DNA of 64,000 nucleotides from Caulobacter sp. BP25 (GTDB lineage Bacteria > Pseudomonadota > Alphaproteobacteria > Caulobacterales > Caulobacteraceae): contig NZ_PEGH01000018.1 in assembly GCF_002737755.1 (NCBI RefSeq), forward strand, positions 124,001 through 188,000, given 5' to 3'. Made by a program: the position numbers and the translations under genes. The number at the start of each line of letters is the position of its first letter. The stretch's first letter is position 1. The notes below the pieces were generated by a model that saw only the letters and a list, made by a program, of their open reading frames with translations, made no database searches and had not been told where the DNA came from. Positions 8,429-16,858 of this stretch are shown one piece after another.

Positions 8429-9190
8429 ATGACCCTGATCGACGCTCCAGCGCACCGCTTCTCCATCAGTCCCAACGCCCTGATCCTGCTGGCCGCCTGC
8501 GTGGGCCTGGGCTGGGCGGTCGCCGCCGAGGTCCCGCCCGTCGGCGTTATCACCTTCGCCTTCGTCGCGGCGGCCTGGGTGTTCAGCGTCGGGATTCACG
8601 AGTTCGGCCACGCCCTGACCGCCTACAAGGCAGGCGACACGACCATCATCGAGAAGGGCTACCTGACCCTGGATCCGCTGAAATATTCGGATCTCGCCAC
8701 CACCATCGTCATTCCGCTGATCGCTCTGGCCCTGGGCGGGATCGGCTTTCCGGGCGGGGCGGTCTATCTGCGCGAGGACTTGATGCGCTCGCGCGGCTGG
8801 CGGTCCCTGGCCTCGCTGGCCGGGCCGCTGGGCACGCTGGTCGTCCTGATCGTTCTCGCTGCGGCCTTGCCGTTCGTCGCCTCGCCCGCCCTGCGCCACG
8901 CGCTGGCGCTACTGGCCTTCCTGCAGGCCACGGCCTTCGTGCTGAACCTGCTGCCGGTCCCCGGCCTGGATGGCTACGGCGTGATCCGGCCGTTCCTGCC
9001 TGACAGCGTCCGCGCGGCGATGATCAAGGTCGAGCGGGTCGGGTTCCTGGTGCTGTTCGCCATGATCTTCTTCGTGCCCGGCGTCAGCGAGCTGATCTTC
9101 AAGGCCGCCCTGACGATCACCGATCTGCTGGCCGTGCCGAGGACGGCCATCGGCGATGGCTGGCGGACGTTCCACTTCTGGGGGTCTTGA
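8429..9190 (+). CDS. Site-2-protease-like M50 membrane metallopeptidase
   Basis: A 253-residue polytopic protein with the zinc motif HEFGH in a membrane helix (about residues 57-61) and a late LLPVPGLDGYG segment. The latter supplies the third zinc ligand (aspartate in N-x-x-P-x-P-x-x-D-G) of the M50B rhomboid-like/S2P group. Such enzymes cut transmembrane substrates within the bilayer. No PDZ domain is present, so it is the short form. The ATG at 8429 begins just before the first helix; longer in-frame starts overlap the divergent Tat protein gene and lack ribosome sites. Confidence 0.85.
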   Translation: MTLIDAPAHRFSISPNALILLAACVGLGWAVAAEVPPVGVITFAFVAAAWVFSVGIHEFGHALTAYKAGDTTIIEKGYLTLDPLKYSDLATTIVIPLIALALGGIGFPGGAVYLREDLMRSRGWRSLASLAGPLGTLVVLIVLAAALPFVASPALRHALALLAFLQATAFVLNLLPVPGLDGYGVIRPFLPDSVRAAMIKVERVGFLVLFAMIFFVPGVSELIFKAALTITDLLAVPRTAIGDGWRTFHFWGS

Positions 9191-9216
9191 CCTTCGACGC
9201 CTGATCCCCTCCCTTT

Positions 9217-9230
9217 CAAACAAGCGTTCA
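9217..9230. promoter_or_regulatory. Possible TetR-type operator half-pair before an SDR gene
   Basis: CAAAC-N4-GTTCA lies 23 bp upstream of the SDR start. It resembles the CAAAC...GTTTG palindromes bound by TetR-family regulators of fatty-acid metabolism (PsrA/FadR type), with one mismatch. No such regulator gene is adjacent, so this is a weak call. Confidence 0.25.
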
Positions 9231-9252
9231 AGATAAGAAGGGGAGGATCGCC

Positions 9253-10035
9253 ATGGCTTATGCGCCGTTCAATCTGTCGGGCAAGGTCGCCTTGGTCACC
9301 GGCGGCAACCGGGGCATTGGCTTAGGCATGGCCAAGGCGATGGCGCAGGCCGGCGCCGACATCGTCATCTGGGGCTCCAACCCCGAGCGCAACCTGGCCG
9401 CCGAACAGCAGCTGACCTCCCTGGGCGTGCGCGTAAAGGCCCAGACGGTGGACGTCTCCGACGAGGCCCAGGTCGCCGAGGGCATGGCCGAGGCCGTCGC
9501 CGCTATGGGGCGGGTCGACGCGGTCTTCGCCAACGCCGGCATCGGCTACGGCTCGCCCTCGTTCGTCGAAATGAAGACCGAGGTCTATCGCAAGGTGCTG
9601 TCGGTCAATCTGGACGGGGTGTTCTTCACCCTGCGCGAGGCCTGCCGCCACATGGTCGAGCGCGCCAAGGCCGGCGATCCCGGCGGCTCGCTGGTCGGCA
9701 TTGCATCCCTGGCCGCCATCGAGGGCGCGGCCAAGAACGAGGCCTACGCCGCGACCAAGGGGGCAGTGATCTCGATGATCAAGTCGGTGGCCGTGGAGCA
9801 CGCCCGCTACGGCGTGCGCGCCAACGCCATCCTGCCCGGTTGGATCGCCACCGACATGACGGCCGGCGCCCAAGGCAATTCGGCCTTCGCCGAGAAGGTC
9901 ATCCCCCGCGTGCCGGCCCGTCGTTGGGGTGAGCCCGAGGACTTCGGCGGCATGGCCGTCTACCTGGCCTCCGACGCCTCCAGCTACCAGTCGGGGACGA
10001 CGATCGTGATCGACGGCGGATACTCGATTTTCTAG
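9253..10035 (+). CDS. SDR-family oxidoreductase
   Basis: A 260-residue classical short-chain dehydrogenase/reductase: TGGNRGIG (cofactor), NAG, catalytic serine in IASLAA, YAATK, and the terminal G-TTIVIDGGYS. It resembles glucose/ribitol dehydrogenase and 3-oxoacyl reductase-like proteins; substrate unassigned. A very strong ribosome site (AAGGGGAGG) precedes the ATG at 9253. It stands alone between a metallopeptidase and a small membrane peptide. Confidence 0.88.
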   Translation: MAYAPFNLSGKVALVTGGNRGIGLGMAKAMAQAGADIVIWGSNPERNLAAEQQLTSLGVRVKAQTVDVSDEAQVAEGMAEAVAAMGRVDAVFANAGIGYGSPSFVEMKTEVYRKVLSVNLDGVFFTLREACRHMVERAKAGDPGGSLVGIASLAAIEGAAKNEAYAATKGAVISMIKSVAVEHARYGVRANAILPGWIATDMTAGAQGNSAFAEKVIPRVPARRWGEPEDFGGMAVYLASDASSYQSGTTIVIDGGYSIF

Positions 10036-10048
10036 ATCGGCGTATCTT

Positions 10049-10062
10049 GGACTCTTGAGTCC
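10049..10062. repeat. Perfect 14-bp palindrome containing two GANTC sites
   Basis: GGACTC-TT-GAGTCC is a perfect inverted repeat just after the SDR gene. Each arm carries one CcrM target (GACTC and GAGTC), so methylation of this short palindrome would vary through the cell cycle. No protein is known to bind it here. Confidence 0.5.
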
Positions 10063-10169
10063 ATAAAGCCCTATTGAAAACATGGTCTTGTGCGGCCTGC
10101 GCGGTGGTGGGAAGCTTCTCTCCCGACAGCCCGAACGTCAGATTTGGGCGCCGACGAGGAAACGAGAGA

Positions 10170-10310
10170 ATGATGACGCCCCAAGACGTTGTCAGCCTGG
10201 CGCCGCCGCGCGGCTTTCTGATGATGCTGGCCCTGGCCTTCACGGGCATGATGGCCTGCTTCTGGACGCACCACGCCGACGTCGAGGCTGAGCTGGTTCG
10301 CCGCGACTAG
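10170..10310 (+). CDS. Small membrane peptide, 46 residues
   Basis: A short open frame with one strongly hydrophobic helix (GFLMMLALAFTGMMACFW) and a charged C-terminus, preceded by a purine-rich GAGGAAACGAGAG stretch. Its stop shares a CTAG with the stop of the convergent HxlR gene. No family recognised; it may be a genuine small membrane protein, but the evidence is only hydrophobicity and spacing. Confidence 0.4.
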   Translation: MMTPQDVVSLAPPRGFLMMLALAFTGMMACFWTHHADVEAELVRRD

Positions 10311-10801
10311 GCCCTGGTCTCGGCCAAGGCCTTCTCGAAAGCCGCCTTCAGTTCCGCGCTCACCGAGCGCTGTGGCGGCCTCGCGCCCAGGTGGATGGCG
10401 CGCAGCTCGTCCATGAACGCTTCCCACATCGAAGGACCGCCGGCCTCCAGAAGCTCGGCGCGGATCGCCAGCTCCGGCGTGGTCGGCGTATGGCGTCGGC
10501 CCCAGGCGCTCATCTGCGCCAGTAGGGGAACTAGCTGGATCGAGGGCTCGGTCAGGCTGTAGACGCCCTTCTGCTTGTGGCTGGGGTCGTCGACCCGGGA
10601 CAGCAGCCCATTGGCCAGCAGCCGCTTTAGCCGATCGGCCAGCACGTTCGAGGCGATGCCTTCCTCCGACTGGTTCAGCAGCTCGCGGTAGTGTCGTCGC
10701 CCCCCAAACATCACGTCGCGCAGAACGATCAGGCTCCAGCGGTCGCCCAGCAGTTCGAGCGTCAGATTGATCGGGCATCCAGATCGGTGGGGGTGGGACA
10801 T
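10307..10801 (-). CDS. HxlR-family transcriptional regulator
   Basis: A 164-residue regulator with the HxlR hallmark SGCPINLTLELLGDRWSLIVLRDVMFG, where a cysteine sits before the first helix, and then the winged helix (GIASNVLADRLKRLLANGLL). Many HxlR proteins sense electrophiles or oxidants through that cysteine. It is divergent from a glutathione S-transferase gene 86 bp away, which makes the GST its probable target. The C-terminal ~50 residues extend beyond the usual ~110-residue HxlR domain. Confidence 0.9.
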   Translation of the reverse strand: MSHPHRSGCPINLTLELLGDRWSLIVLRDVMFGGRRHYRELLNQSEEGIASNVLADRLKRLLANGLLSRVDDPSHKQKGVYSLTEPSIQLVPLLAQMSAWGRRHTPTTPELAIRAELLEAGGPSMWEAFMDELRAIHLGARPPQRSVSAELKAAFEKALAETRA

Positions 10802-10814
10802 CGTCGCTCCAACA

Positions 10815-10870
10815 AACTGGTTGCGATGTAGGATCAGTGTGGCTAATCATCAACTGCTTGCAAGTTGCAA
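10815..10870. promoter_or_regulatory. Candidate HxlR operator between the regulator and GST genes
   Basis: AACTGGTTGC at 10815-10824 and AACTGCTTGC at 10852-10861 are direct repeats 37 bp apart. The second runs into TTGCAA-G-TTGCAA (10858-10870), two copies of a 6-bp palindrome. The region is the whole divergent promoter of the HxlR/GST pair, which supports an operator role but does not prove it. Confidence 0.45.
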
Positions 10871-10887
10871 TCAGATTGAGGCGACCC

Positions 10888-11541
10888 GTGTCCCTGACCC
10901 TCTATGCGCATCCCTTCTCGTCCTACTGCCAGAAGGTGCAGATCGCGTTCTATGAGAACGCCGTGCCGTTCACCTACCGCCTGCTGGGTCCGGAAGATCC
11001 CGCCGCGATGGAGGAGCGTCAGGCGCTCTGGCCGCTGGGCCGCTTCCCGGTGGTCGTGGACGACGGCGTCACGGTGGTGGAGTCCAGCATCATCATCGAG
11101 CATCTGCAGCTCTTTCATCCCGGGCCGGTGAAGCTGCTGCCGGACGATCCGAAGGCGGCGCTGACGGTGCGTTTTTGGGATCGCTTCTTCGACAACTACG
11201 TGATGACGCCTATGCAGGTCCCGGTCTTCGAAGCCATCCGGCCCGATGGCGGGCGCCAGGAGGCGATGGCGGAAGCGGCCGTTGCTCTCGACACCGCCTA
11301 TCAGTGGCTGGAAGAGCATCTCACGGGCCCCTGGGCGGCGGGCGAGGCCTTCTCGATGGCGGACTGCGCCGCGGCGGCGTCGCTGTTCTACGCCGACTGG
11401 GTGCGGCCGATCGGCGAGGCCTTTCCGAAGGTGCGCGCCTATCGCGCCCGACTGCTGGCCCGGCCTTCGATCAGCCGCTGCGTGGAGGAGGGGCGGCCCT
11501 ACCGGCATTTCTTCCCGCTGGGCGCGCCTGACCGCGACTGA
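10888..11541 (+). CDS. Glutathione S-transferase family protein
   Basis: A 217-residue cytosolic GST: an N-terminal thioredoxin fold (LTLYAHPFSSYCQKV, then GRFPVVVDDG and VVESSIIIEHL, where the ES pair binds the gamma-glutamyl group) and an all-helical C-terminal domain. It would conjugate or reduce electrophiles with glutathione. The GTG at 10888 is chosen because the protein then begins directly with the first beta strand; it lies in the promoter shared with an HxlR regulator. Confidence 0.9.
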   Translation: MSLTLYAHPFSSYCQKVQIAFYENAVPFTYRLLGPEDPAAMEERQALWPLGRFPVVVDDGVTVVESSIIIEHLQLFHPGPVKLLPDDPKAALTVRFWDRFFDNYVMTPMQVPVFEAIRPDGGRQEAMAEAAVALDTAYQWLEEHLTGPWAAGEAFSMADCAAAASLFYADWVRPIGEAFPKVRAYRARLLARPSISRCVEEGRPYRHFFPLGAPDRD

Positions 11542-11608
11542 CCTCGCGGCAGGCTTGTGAGGCGGCCGTCGCGCCCTGATCCTTTCGAAAACACGGGAGG
11601 AACGGGTC

Positions 11609-12574
11609 ATGGGTCTGCGCACGCCGCTCTGCGATCTTCTGCACATCGAGCACCCGATCCTGCTGGCCGGCATGGGCGGGGTGTCCTACGCGCCGCTGGC
11701 CGCCGCCGTGTCCAACGCGGGCGGCTATGGCGTGCTGGGCATGGCCGGTACCTCGCCGGACTTCATCCGCGCCCAGATGCGCGAGGTGCGAGCCCTGACC
11801 GACAAGCCGTTCGGCGTCGACCTGCTGGCCGCAACGCCCGACGCCCTGACCGCCAGCGTCGAGGTGATCATCGAGGAAGGCGCCAGTGCCTTCATCGCGG
11901 GGCTGGGCGTGCCGACCCCGATCATCGAGAAGCTCAAGGCTGCGGGCCTGAAGGTCATGGTCGTCTGCGGCGCCGTGAAACACGCCGTGAAGGCGCAGGC
12001 CGCCGGCTGCGACGCGGTGATCTGCCAAGGCGGCGAGGGCGGTGGTCACACCGGGCTCGTCGGCACGCTGCCCTTGGTGGCCCAGGCCGTCGAGGCGGTG
12101 AAGATCCCGGTGGTCGCCGCCGGCGGGTTGTATGACGGACGCGGTCTGGCGGCAGCGCTGGCCCTGGGCGCGCAAGGCGTCTGGATGGGCACGCGCTTCA
12201 TCGCCTCGGCCGAGGCCCACGCGGGTGACCTCTATCGTCAGGCCGTGATCGAAGCGACCGACGAGGACACCGTCCGCACCCGCTGCTACTCGGGCAAGCC
12301 GATGCGGGTAAGGAAGAACGCTTACGTCGAGGACTGGGAGGCGCGGCCGGCCGACGTCCAGCCGTTCCCGCAGCAGGCCATGGTCTCGATCCGCAATGGC
12401 GCGATGGGCGGCATCGGCGGCCAGATCGACGGCTTGGATCCCGACAAGTCCTGTTTCGCCATGGGCCAGAGTGCAGGCGGTATCCACGACGCTCCGCCGG
12501 CGGGCGAGATCGTGGCGCGGTTGATGGCCGAGGCCGAGGCGGCGCTTACGCGGGCCAGCGCCCTTTGGACCTGA
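11609..12574 (+). CDS. Nitronate monooxygenase (2-nitropropane dioxygenase-like)
   Basis: An FMN-dependent TIM-barrel enzyme of 321 residues that oxidises alkyl nitronates, part of the NMO/FabK superfamily. Visible signatures are HPILLAGMGGVS at the N-terminus, the FMN-phosphate loop around QGGEGGGHTG, VVAAGGLYDGRG and the late GAQGVWMGTRF. The ribosome site GGGAGG precedes the ATG at 11609. It follows the GST by 67 bp and may share its transcript. FabK-type enoyl reductase is the main alternative but is less likely without other fab genes. Confidence 0.88.
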   Translation: MGLRTPLCDLLHIEHPILLAGMGGVSYAPLAAAVSNAGGYGVLGMAGTSPDFIRAQMREVRALTDKPFGVDLLAATPDALTASVEVIIEEGASAFIAGLGVPTPIIEKLKAAGLKVMVVCGAVKHAVKAQAAGCDAVICQGGEGGGHTGLVGTLPLVAQAVEAVKIPVVAAGGLYDGRGLAAALALGAQGVWMGTRFIASAEAHAGDLYRQAVIEATDEDTVRTRCYSGKPMRVRKNAYVEDWEARPADVQPFPQQAMVSIRNGAMGGIGGQIDGLDPDKSCFAMGQSAGGIHDAPPAGEIVARLMAEAEAALTRASALWT

Positions 12575-12575
12575 C

Positions 12576-12694
12576 AATCCTCCCCCCATCGGGGGAGGTG
12601 GTCCTAAGGACCGGAGGGGGAAGTGCTGGAGCGGCTGCCCCTTCCCCCTCCGTCGCCTCTTCGAGCCGACACCTCCCCCACGGGGGGAGGATTT
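12576..12694. repeat. Intergenic long inverted repeat (CTCCCCC family)
   Basis: Arms of about 25 bp at 12576-12600 and 12670-12694 are near-perfect inverted copies. Each arm itself folds (CTCCCC...GGGGAG). A second pair inside (GGAGGGGGAAG at about 12612-12622 against CTTCCCCCTCC at 12641-12651) makes a nested structure. It fills the gap between two convergent genes and ends one base before the stop of the Crp/Fnr gene. A related unit occurs at about 39090-39136. It may act as a bidirectional terminator or a REP-like element. Confidence 0.75.
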
Positions 12695-13453
12695 CTAGTC
12701 CGCCACCTTCGGCAGCACCTTCTTGAAGTGCGCCTCAATGGCGTCGTGGCACTCGCAGGCGCGTCTTTCGAGGCTGGCGCGATCCAGGATCTCCATGCGG
12801 CCTCGGCCGATATGGATGACGCCCGCGTCCTGCAGCGTTCGCGCCGCGCCGCTGATCGTCGTCCGTTGCACGCCTAGCATATGGGCCAGGGTCTCCTGGG
12901 TCAGGCGGATCGGCGCGTCGCCGGCGCGGTCGTGGGCGGCGAGAAGCCAGCGACAGACGCGCTGCTCGATCGGGTGCACGGCGTTGCAGGCCACGGTTTG
13001 CATCATTTGAGCGATGAGAACGTCGGCGTAGCGGGCGAATAGGTCGGCCACGGCCGGAACGCGGGCCTTGATCTCCTCAAGCCGCTGCACCGGCAGGGTG
13101 AAGGCGCGGCCGGCGGTGCGGACGACCGTCCGGCCATAGGCGGGCTTGAAGCCGGCGCTGACGACGCCGCCGATCGCCCCCTCGCGGCCGACATTGGCAG
13201 CCTCGATCTCCTGCCCGTCGGCGGTGACGACCAGCAGCGAGCACAAGGTTGTGTCGCACGGCAGGTAGGTGTGCTCGACATCCTCACCGGCGTCGAGCAG
13301 CACTGCGTCCTGCGCAAGGTCGACCAGGATCAGATAGGGCGACAGCGCCGCCAGGGCGTCCGGCCGCAAGGCGGCCAGCAGACGGTTGGAGGAGAACGGC
13401 TGAGCATCGTCGCTCGCGCCGCCCCCGTGAGAAAGACGGACGGCAGCAGACAT
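12695..13453 (-). CDS. Crp/Fnr-family transcriptional regulator
   Basis: A 252-residue regulator: cyclic-nucleotide-binding-like beta roll (about residues 30-145, DVEHTYLPCDTTLCSLLVV and AIGGVVSAGF) and a C-terminal winged helix (about 165-235, LTQETLAHMLGVQRTTISGAARTL). The canonical cAMP-binding RxS pair is not evident, nor the N-terminal cysteine cluster of Fnr, so the ligand is unknown. The ATG at 13453 has GGAGG six bases upstream; earlier in-frame starts lack one. It belongs to the alphaproteobacterial Crp-like group often tied to stress or light responses. Confidence 0.88.
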   Translation of the reverse strand: MSAAVRLSHGGGASDDAQPFSSNRLLAALRPDALAALSPYLILVDLAQDAVLLDAGEDVEHTYLPCDTTLCSLLVVTADGQEIEAANVGREGAIGGVVSAGFKPAYGRTVVRTAGRAFTLPVQRLEEIKARVPAVADLFARYADVLIAQMMQTVACNAVHPIEQRVCRWLLAAHDRAGDAPIRLTQETLAHMLGVQRTTISGAARTLQDAGVIHIGRGRMEILDRASLERRACECHDAIEAHFKKVLPKVAD

Positions 13454-13521
13454 GAAAACCTCCGTGACCATGCTTAAGCGCACAGTTCACGGCTTAGTTT
13501 CCGACGAGGCCTCGGAACGCT

Positions 13522-13731
13522 CTAGCTGAGCGTCGTCGGGCGACGAAGCATCCAGTCGTCTTCCTGTTCGTGCAGCACAACCGGCAGGCCCAGTCCGCGA
13601 GGATGCTCGGCCAGCCGAAGCGCGGCGGCGCGGGCTGCGTCGCGTGTCTCGTAGGCGCCGAAACGCAGATTGTCGCCGATGATTGACCAGCGGTCCCCAA
13701 CGCGGACAACGCCGTAATGCACCTCAGTCAT
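13522..13731 (-). CDS. Small hypothetical protein, 69 residues
   Basis: A short soluble protein (HYGVVRVGDRWSII...FGAYETRDAARAAALRLA) that resembles the DUF2188-like fold: a beta strand pair, then an Ala-rich helix that begins after a glycine and threonine. An excellent AAGGAGGT ribosome site precedes the ATG at 13731. It is upstream of and co-directional with the Crp/Fnr gene, 68 bp apart. Function unknown. Confidence 0.75.
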   Translation of the reverse strand: MTEVHYGVVRVGDRWSIIGDNLRFGAYETRDAARAAALRLAEHPRGLGLPVVLHEQEDDWMLRRPTTLS

Positions 13732-13748
13732 GGCTAGACCTCCTTGCA

Positions 13749-13833
13749 ATATCCACAGGGAACGCCAGATCGGCATTGATCGCAAGATGTTTATTAACAA
13801 AGCTTTTTTGACACCGGTGGACACTTATCCCCA
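13749..13833. promoter_or_regulatory. Two near-consensus DnaA boxes flanking an AT-rich patch
   Basis: ATATCCACA at 13749-13757 and TTATCCCCA at 13825-13833 each match the DnaA box TTATCCACA at 8 of 9 positions and point the same way, 76 bp apart. Between them lies an unusually AT-rich stretch (about 13788-13809). It lies in a divergent promoter region, so DnaA could regulate either neighbour; replication initiation here is unlikely. Confidence 0.35.
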
Positions 13834-13901
13834 GGGCGCTCCCCATCCGGACGGTGTTCGGTCGCGTGACACGGTCGCGCGCCTTGGTCATAACCAGGGC
13901 C

Positions 13902-14333
13902 ATGTTCCGTCCGCTCGTTTCCGCGATTGTCGCGACCGCGCTTCTCGCCGCCAGACCGGTCGGCGCGCAGGATCGTCCGGCCGAGCAGCGCCAGCGGCTT
14001 CTGGAACTGGCCTATGCCCTGGGCGAAAGCCACGCCCTACGCCAGGCTTGCGAAGGCGAGGGCGACCCCTACTGGCGGGCGCGGATGATGCGCCTTGTTC
14101 AGGTCGAGCGCCCTGGCCCCACCTTGGAAGCTCAGCTCCGGGAGCGGTTCAACGCCGGCTTTGTCGCGCGGCGCGCCGCCTATCCCGGCTGCGACGAGGC
14201 TGCCCGCAAGGCTGAGGCCCAGGCCGCCCGGCACGGCCAGGCGCTGGCGCTTAAACTCTCGCAGTCGACGATCCAGGTCCGCCGCGAGCCGTCGGCGCCG
14301 GATTCCGTGGCGGACGGCGAGACAGCGCGCTAA
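13902..14333 (+). CDS. TIGR02301-family periplasmic protein
   Basis: A 143-residue protein with a cleavable signal (residues 1-22, ending VGA-Q) and the conserved core [34 protein letters not shown] found in alphaproteobacterial TIGR02301 proteins. It also keeps two cysteines (in RQACEG and YPGCDEAAR) that may pair. The role is unknown. It sits 31 bp before the SPFH gene and is probably co-transcribed with it. Confidence 0.82.
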   Translation: MFRPLVSAIVATALLAARPVGAQDRPAEQRQRLLELAYALGESHALRQACEGEGDPYWRARMMRLVQVERPGPTLEAQLRERFNAGFVARRAAYPGCDEAARKAEAQAARHGQALALKLSQSTIQVRREPSAPDSVADGETAR

Positions 14334-14364
14334 GCTCAACCAGAAGGTTGTGAAGGAGGGCGTC

Positions 14365-15351
14365 TTGGGCGTCTCGCTCGTTGTTCTGATCCTGCTCGTC
14401 CTGGCGTTCGTCCTGGTCGTCAGCGTGATCAAGATCGTGCCCCAGGGGCGCGAATTCACCGTGGAGCGCTTTGGCCGCTACACCCGAACCCTGAAGCCCG
14501 GCATCAGCATCCTGACCCCGTTCATCGAGACGATCGGGCGCAAGGTCAACATGATGGAGCAGGTGCTGGACGTTCCGCAGCAGGAGGTCATCACCAAGGA
14601 CAACGTGTCGGTGAAGGTCGACGCGATTGTCTTCATCCAGGTCATGGACGCCGCCGCCGCCGCCTACCGCGTCGACAACCTGATCTACGCCATCACCCAG
14701 CTGGCTCAGACCAATCTGCGGACCGTGGTCGGCTCGATGGAGCTGGACGAGGTTCTTTCCCAGCGCGACGCGATCAACTCCCGCCTGCTGTCGACCATCG
14801 ACCACGCCACCGGCCCTTGGGGCGTCAAGGTCGCGCGGATCGAGATCAAGGACCTGACGCCGCCGCCGGACATCACCAACGCCATGGCCCGCCAGATGAA
14901 GGCCGAGCGCGAAAAGCGCGCGGTGATCACCGAGGCGGAAGGCGAAAAGCAGTCCCAGATCGCTCGCGCCGAGGGCCAGAAGCAGTCGGCCATCCTGCAG
15001 GCCGAGGGCCGCCGCGAGGCCGCCTTTCGTGACGCCGAGGCTCGCGAGCGCGAGGCCGAGGCCGAGGCCAAGGCGACGGCCTTCGTGTCCGAGGCGATCT
15101 CCAAGGGCGATGTCAACGCCATCAACTACTTCATCGCGCAGAAGTACGTCGAAGCCTTCGGTGAGCTGGCGCGTAGCCCGCAGCAGAAGACCGTGATCGT
15201 GCCGGCCGACTTCGCTGGCCTGACGGGGACGGTCGCGGGGGTGAGCGAGCTGATCAAGAGCCTGGGCGCCGACGCGCCGCGTCCGGCCCCTACGCCTCGC
15301 CCAGCCCCGACCACCACCAGCACGCCGACCGGCGGCAAGCGCGGAGCCTGA
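14365..15351 (+). CDS. SPFH-domain membrane protein (stomatin/QmcA-like)
   Basis: A 328-residue protein anchored by one N-terminal helix ([15 protein letters not shown]), followed by the SPFH/Band 7 domain (about residues 22-190: [49 protein letters not shown]). A long Ala/Glu/Arg coiled coil spans about 190-250, with a Pro/Thr-rich tail. Such proteins form ring-like membrane microdomains and often modulate proteases. The TTG at 14365 is chosen because AAGGAGG lies six bases upstream. An NfeD partner follows immediately, the usual SPFH/NfeD pair. Confidence 0.92.
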   Translation: MGVSLVVLILLVLAFVLVVSVIKIVPQGREFTVERFGRYTRTLKPGISILTPFIETIGRKVNMMEQVLDVPQQEVITKDNVSVKVDAIVFIQVMDAAAAAYRVDNLIYAITQLAQTNLRTVVGSMELDEVLSQRDAINSRLLSTIDHATGPWGVKVARIEIKDLTPPPDITNAMARQMKAEREKRAVITEAEGEKQSQIARAEGQKQSAILQAEGRREAAFRDAEAREREAEAEAKATAFVSEAISKGDVNAINYFIAQKYVEAFGELARSPQQKTVIVPADFAGLTGTVAGVSELIKSLGADAPRPAPTPRPAPTTTSTPTGGKRGA

Positions 15352-15355
15352 GCCC

Positions 15356-15817
15356 ATGAGCGCTCTTCAAGGCCTCTATGCGTCGCATCCGTTCTGGCCC
15401 TGGCTGGGCCTGGCGGCGTTATTCCTCGCGGTCGAAGTGGCGACGGGCACGGGCTGGCTGCTTTGGCCCGCCGCCTGCGCCTTCGTCGTCGGTCTGCTGG
15501 CCGAGGCGCTGCGGCCGGGCCTGGCCATCGAGCTTGGCCTGTTCGCCGTGCTGACCATCGCCTCGACCTACTTCGCGCGGCGGTTCCTGCGACCGGTGCT
15601 GGACCCCACCAGCCCCGACCTCAACGATCCGCTGCAGCGCCTGGTCGGTCAGCACGGTCAGGTCGTGGCGCTGTTCGAGCAGGGCCGGGGCCGGGTCTTC
15701 GTCGACGGCAAGGACTGGGCGGCCGAAAGCGACGGGTCCAACCCGCTGCTCGACCAAGAGGTGGTCGTCATTGGCGTCGACGGCGCGGTGCTGAAGGTCC
15801 GTCCGCAGACCTCCTGA
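15356..15817 (+). CDS. NfeD family membrane protein
   Basis: A 153-residue protein with about three membrane helices (residues 13-30, 33-50, 56-75) and a C-terminal OB-fold domain (RLVGQHGQVVALFEQGRGRVFVDGKDWAAES). This is the short NfeD form without the ClpP-like protease domain. NfeD proteins associate with SPFH proteins such as the one encoded 4 bp upstream, so the two probably form one membrane complex. Confidence 0.92.
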   Translation: MSALQGLYASHPFWPWLGLAALFLAVEVATGTGWLLWPAACAFVVGLLAEALRPGLAIELGLFAVLTIASTYFARRFLRPVLDPTSPDLNDPLQRLVGQHGQVVALFEQGRGRVFVDGKDWAAESDGSNPLLDQEVVVIGVDGAVLKVRPQTS

Positions 15818-15931
15818 CGGCGTCCTGCTGACAAAAAGCGCCGTCGCCCCTGTTATTGCCGCGCGGCGGCGCCATCTGTGGCGGCGAACGCCAGCTCTGG
15901 CGTCCCTGCTTCACGCTCACAGGGAGACGGC

Positions 15932-16858
15932 GTGACCTTCATCATTTCGGTAAAGGGTCTGAACAAGACCTACGCGTCTGGCCACCAGGCGCTGAAGACG
16001 ATCGACCTCGATATCCGCAGGGGCGAGATCTTCGCCCTGTTGGGACCCAACGGCGCGGGCAAGACCACGCTGATCAGCATCATCTGCGGCATCGTCAATC
16101 CTAGCCACGGGACGGTGACCGCCGACGGCCACGACGTGGCGCGCGATTATCGCGCCGCGCGGACCAAGATCGGGCTGGTGCCGCAGGAGCTGCACACCGA
16201 CTCCTTCGAGACGGTCTGGGCCACGGTCAGCTTCTCGCGCGGGCTGTTCGGCAAGCCGCGCAACGACGCCTTGATCGAGAAGATCCTTCGCGACCTGTCT
16301 CTGTGGGACAAGAAGGACAGCAAGATCATGGCGCTGTCGGGCGGCATGAAGCGCCGGGTGATGATCGCCAAGGCGCTGAGCCACGAGCCGACCATCCTAT
16401 TCCTGGACGAGCCCACCGCCGGGGTCGATGTCGAGCTGCGCCGCGATATGTGGGAGATGGTCCGCAAGCTTCGCGAGAGCGGCGTCACCATCATCCTGAC
16501 CACCCACTATATCGAGGAGGCCGAGGAGATGGCCGACCGGATCGGGGTGATCAACAAGGGCGAGATCATCCTGGTCGAGGACAAGGCCGTCCTGATGCGC
16601 AAGCTGGGCAAGAAGCAGCTGACCGTGCACCTGAAGGAGCCGCTGGCGGCCCTGCCGGCTGGCCTCGCCGATCCGTCCCTGGCCCTTACCAATGACGGCG
16701 CCGACCTCGTCTACACCTTCGACGCCCAGGCCGAGCACACCGGCATCGCCGACCTTCTGAAGCGCCTCTCCCAGCAGGGCGTCGAGTTCAAGGACCTGAA
16801 GACCGACCAGAGCTCGCTGGAAGACATCTTCGTCAGCCTGGTGAGGGCCCCGCAATGA
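15932..16858 (+). CDS. ABC transporter ATP-binding protein (ABC-2 type exporter)
   Basis: A 308-residue ATPase: Walker [10 protein letters not shown] (about residue 43), Q-loop VPQELHTD, signature LSGGMKRR, Walker [13 protein letters not shown] and the switch histidine in [10 protein letters not shown]. The C-terminal ~80-residue extension is usual in DrrA/CcmA-like exporters. It energises the permease encoded directly downstream (ATGA overlap). The GTG at 15932 follows AGGGAGA. The cargo is unknown; the YadG/YadH-type pair is the closest well-known match. Confidence 0.93.
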   Translation: MTFIISVKGLNKTYASGHQALKTIDLDIRRGEIFALLGPNGAGKTTLISIICGIVNPSHGTVTADGHDVARDYRAARTKIGLVPQELHTDSFETVWATVSFSRGLFGKPRNDALIEKILRDLSLWDKKDSKIMALSGGMKRRVMIAKALSHEPTILFLDEPTAGVDVELRRDMWEMVRKLRESGVTIILTTHYIEEAEEMADRIGVINKGEIILVEDKAVLMRKLGKKQLTVHLKEPLAALPAGLADPSLALTNDGADLVYTFDAQAEHTGIADLLKRLSQQGVEFKDLKTDQSSLEDIFVSLVRAPQ

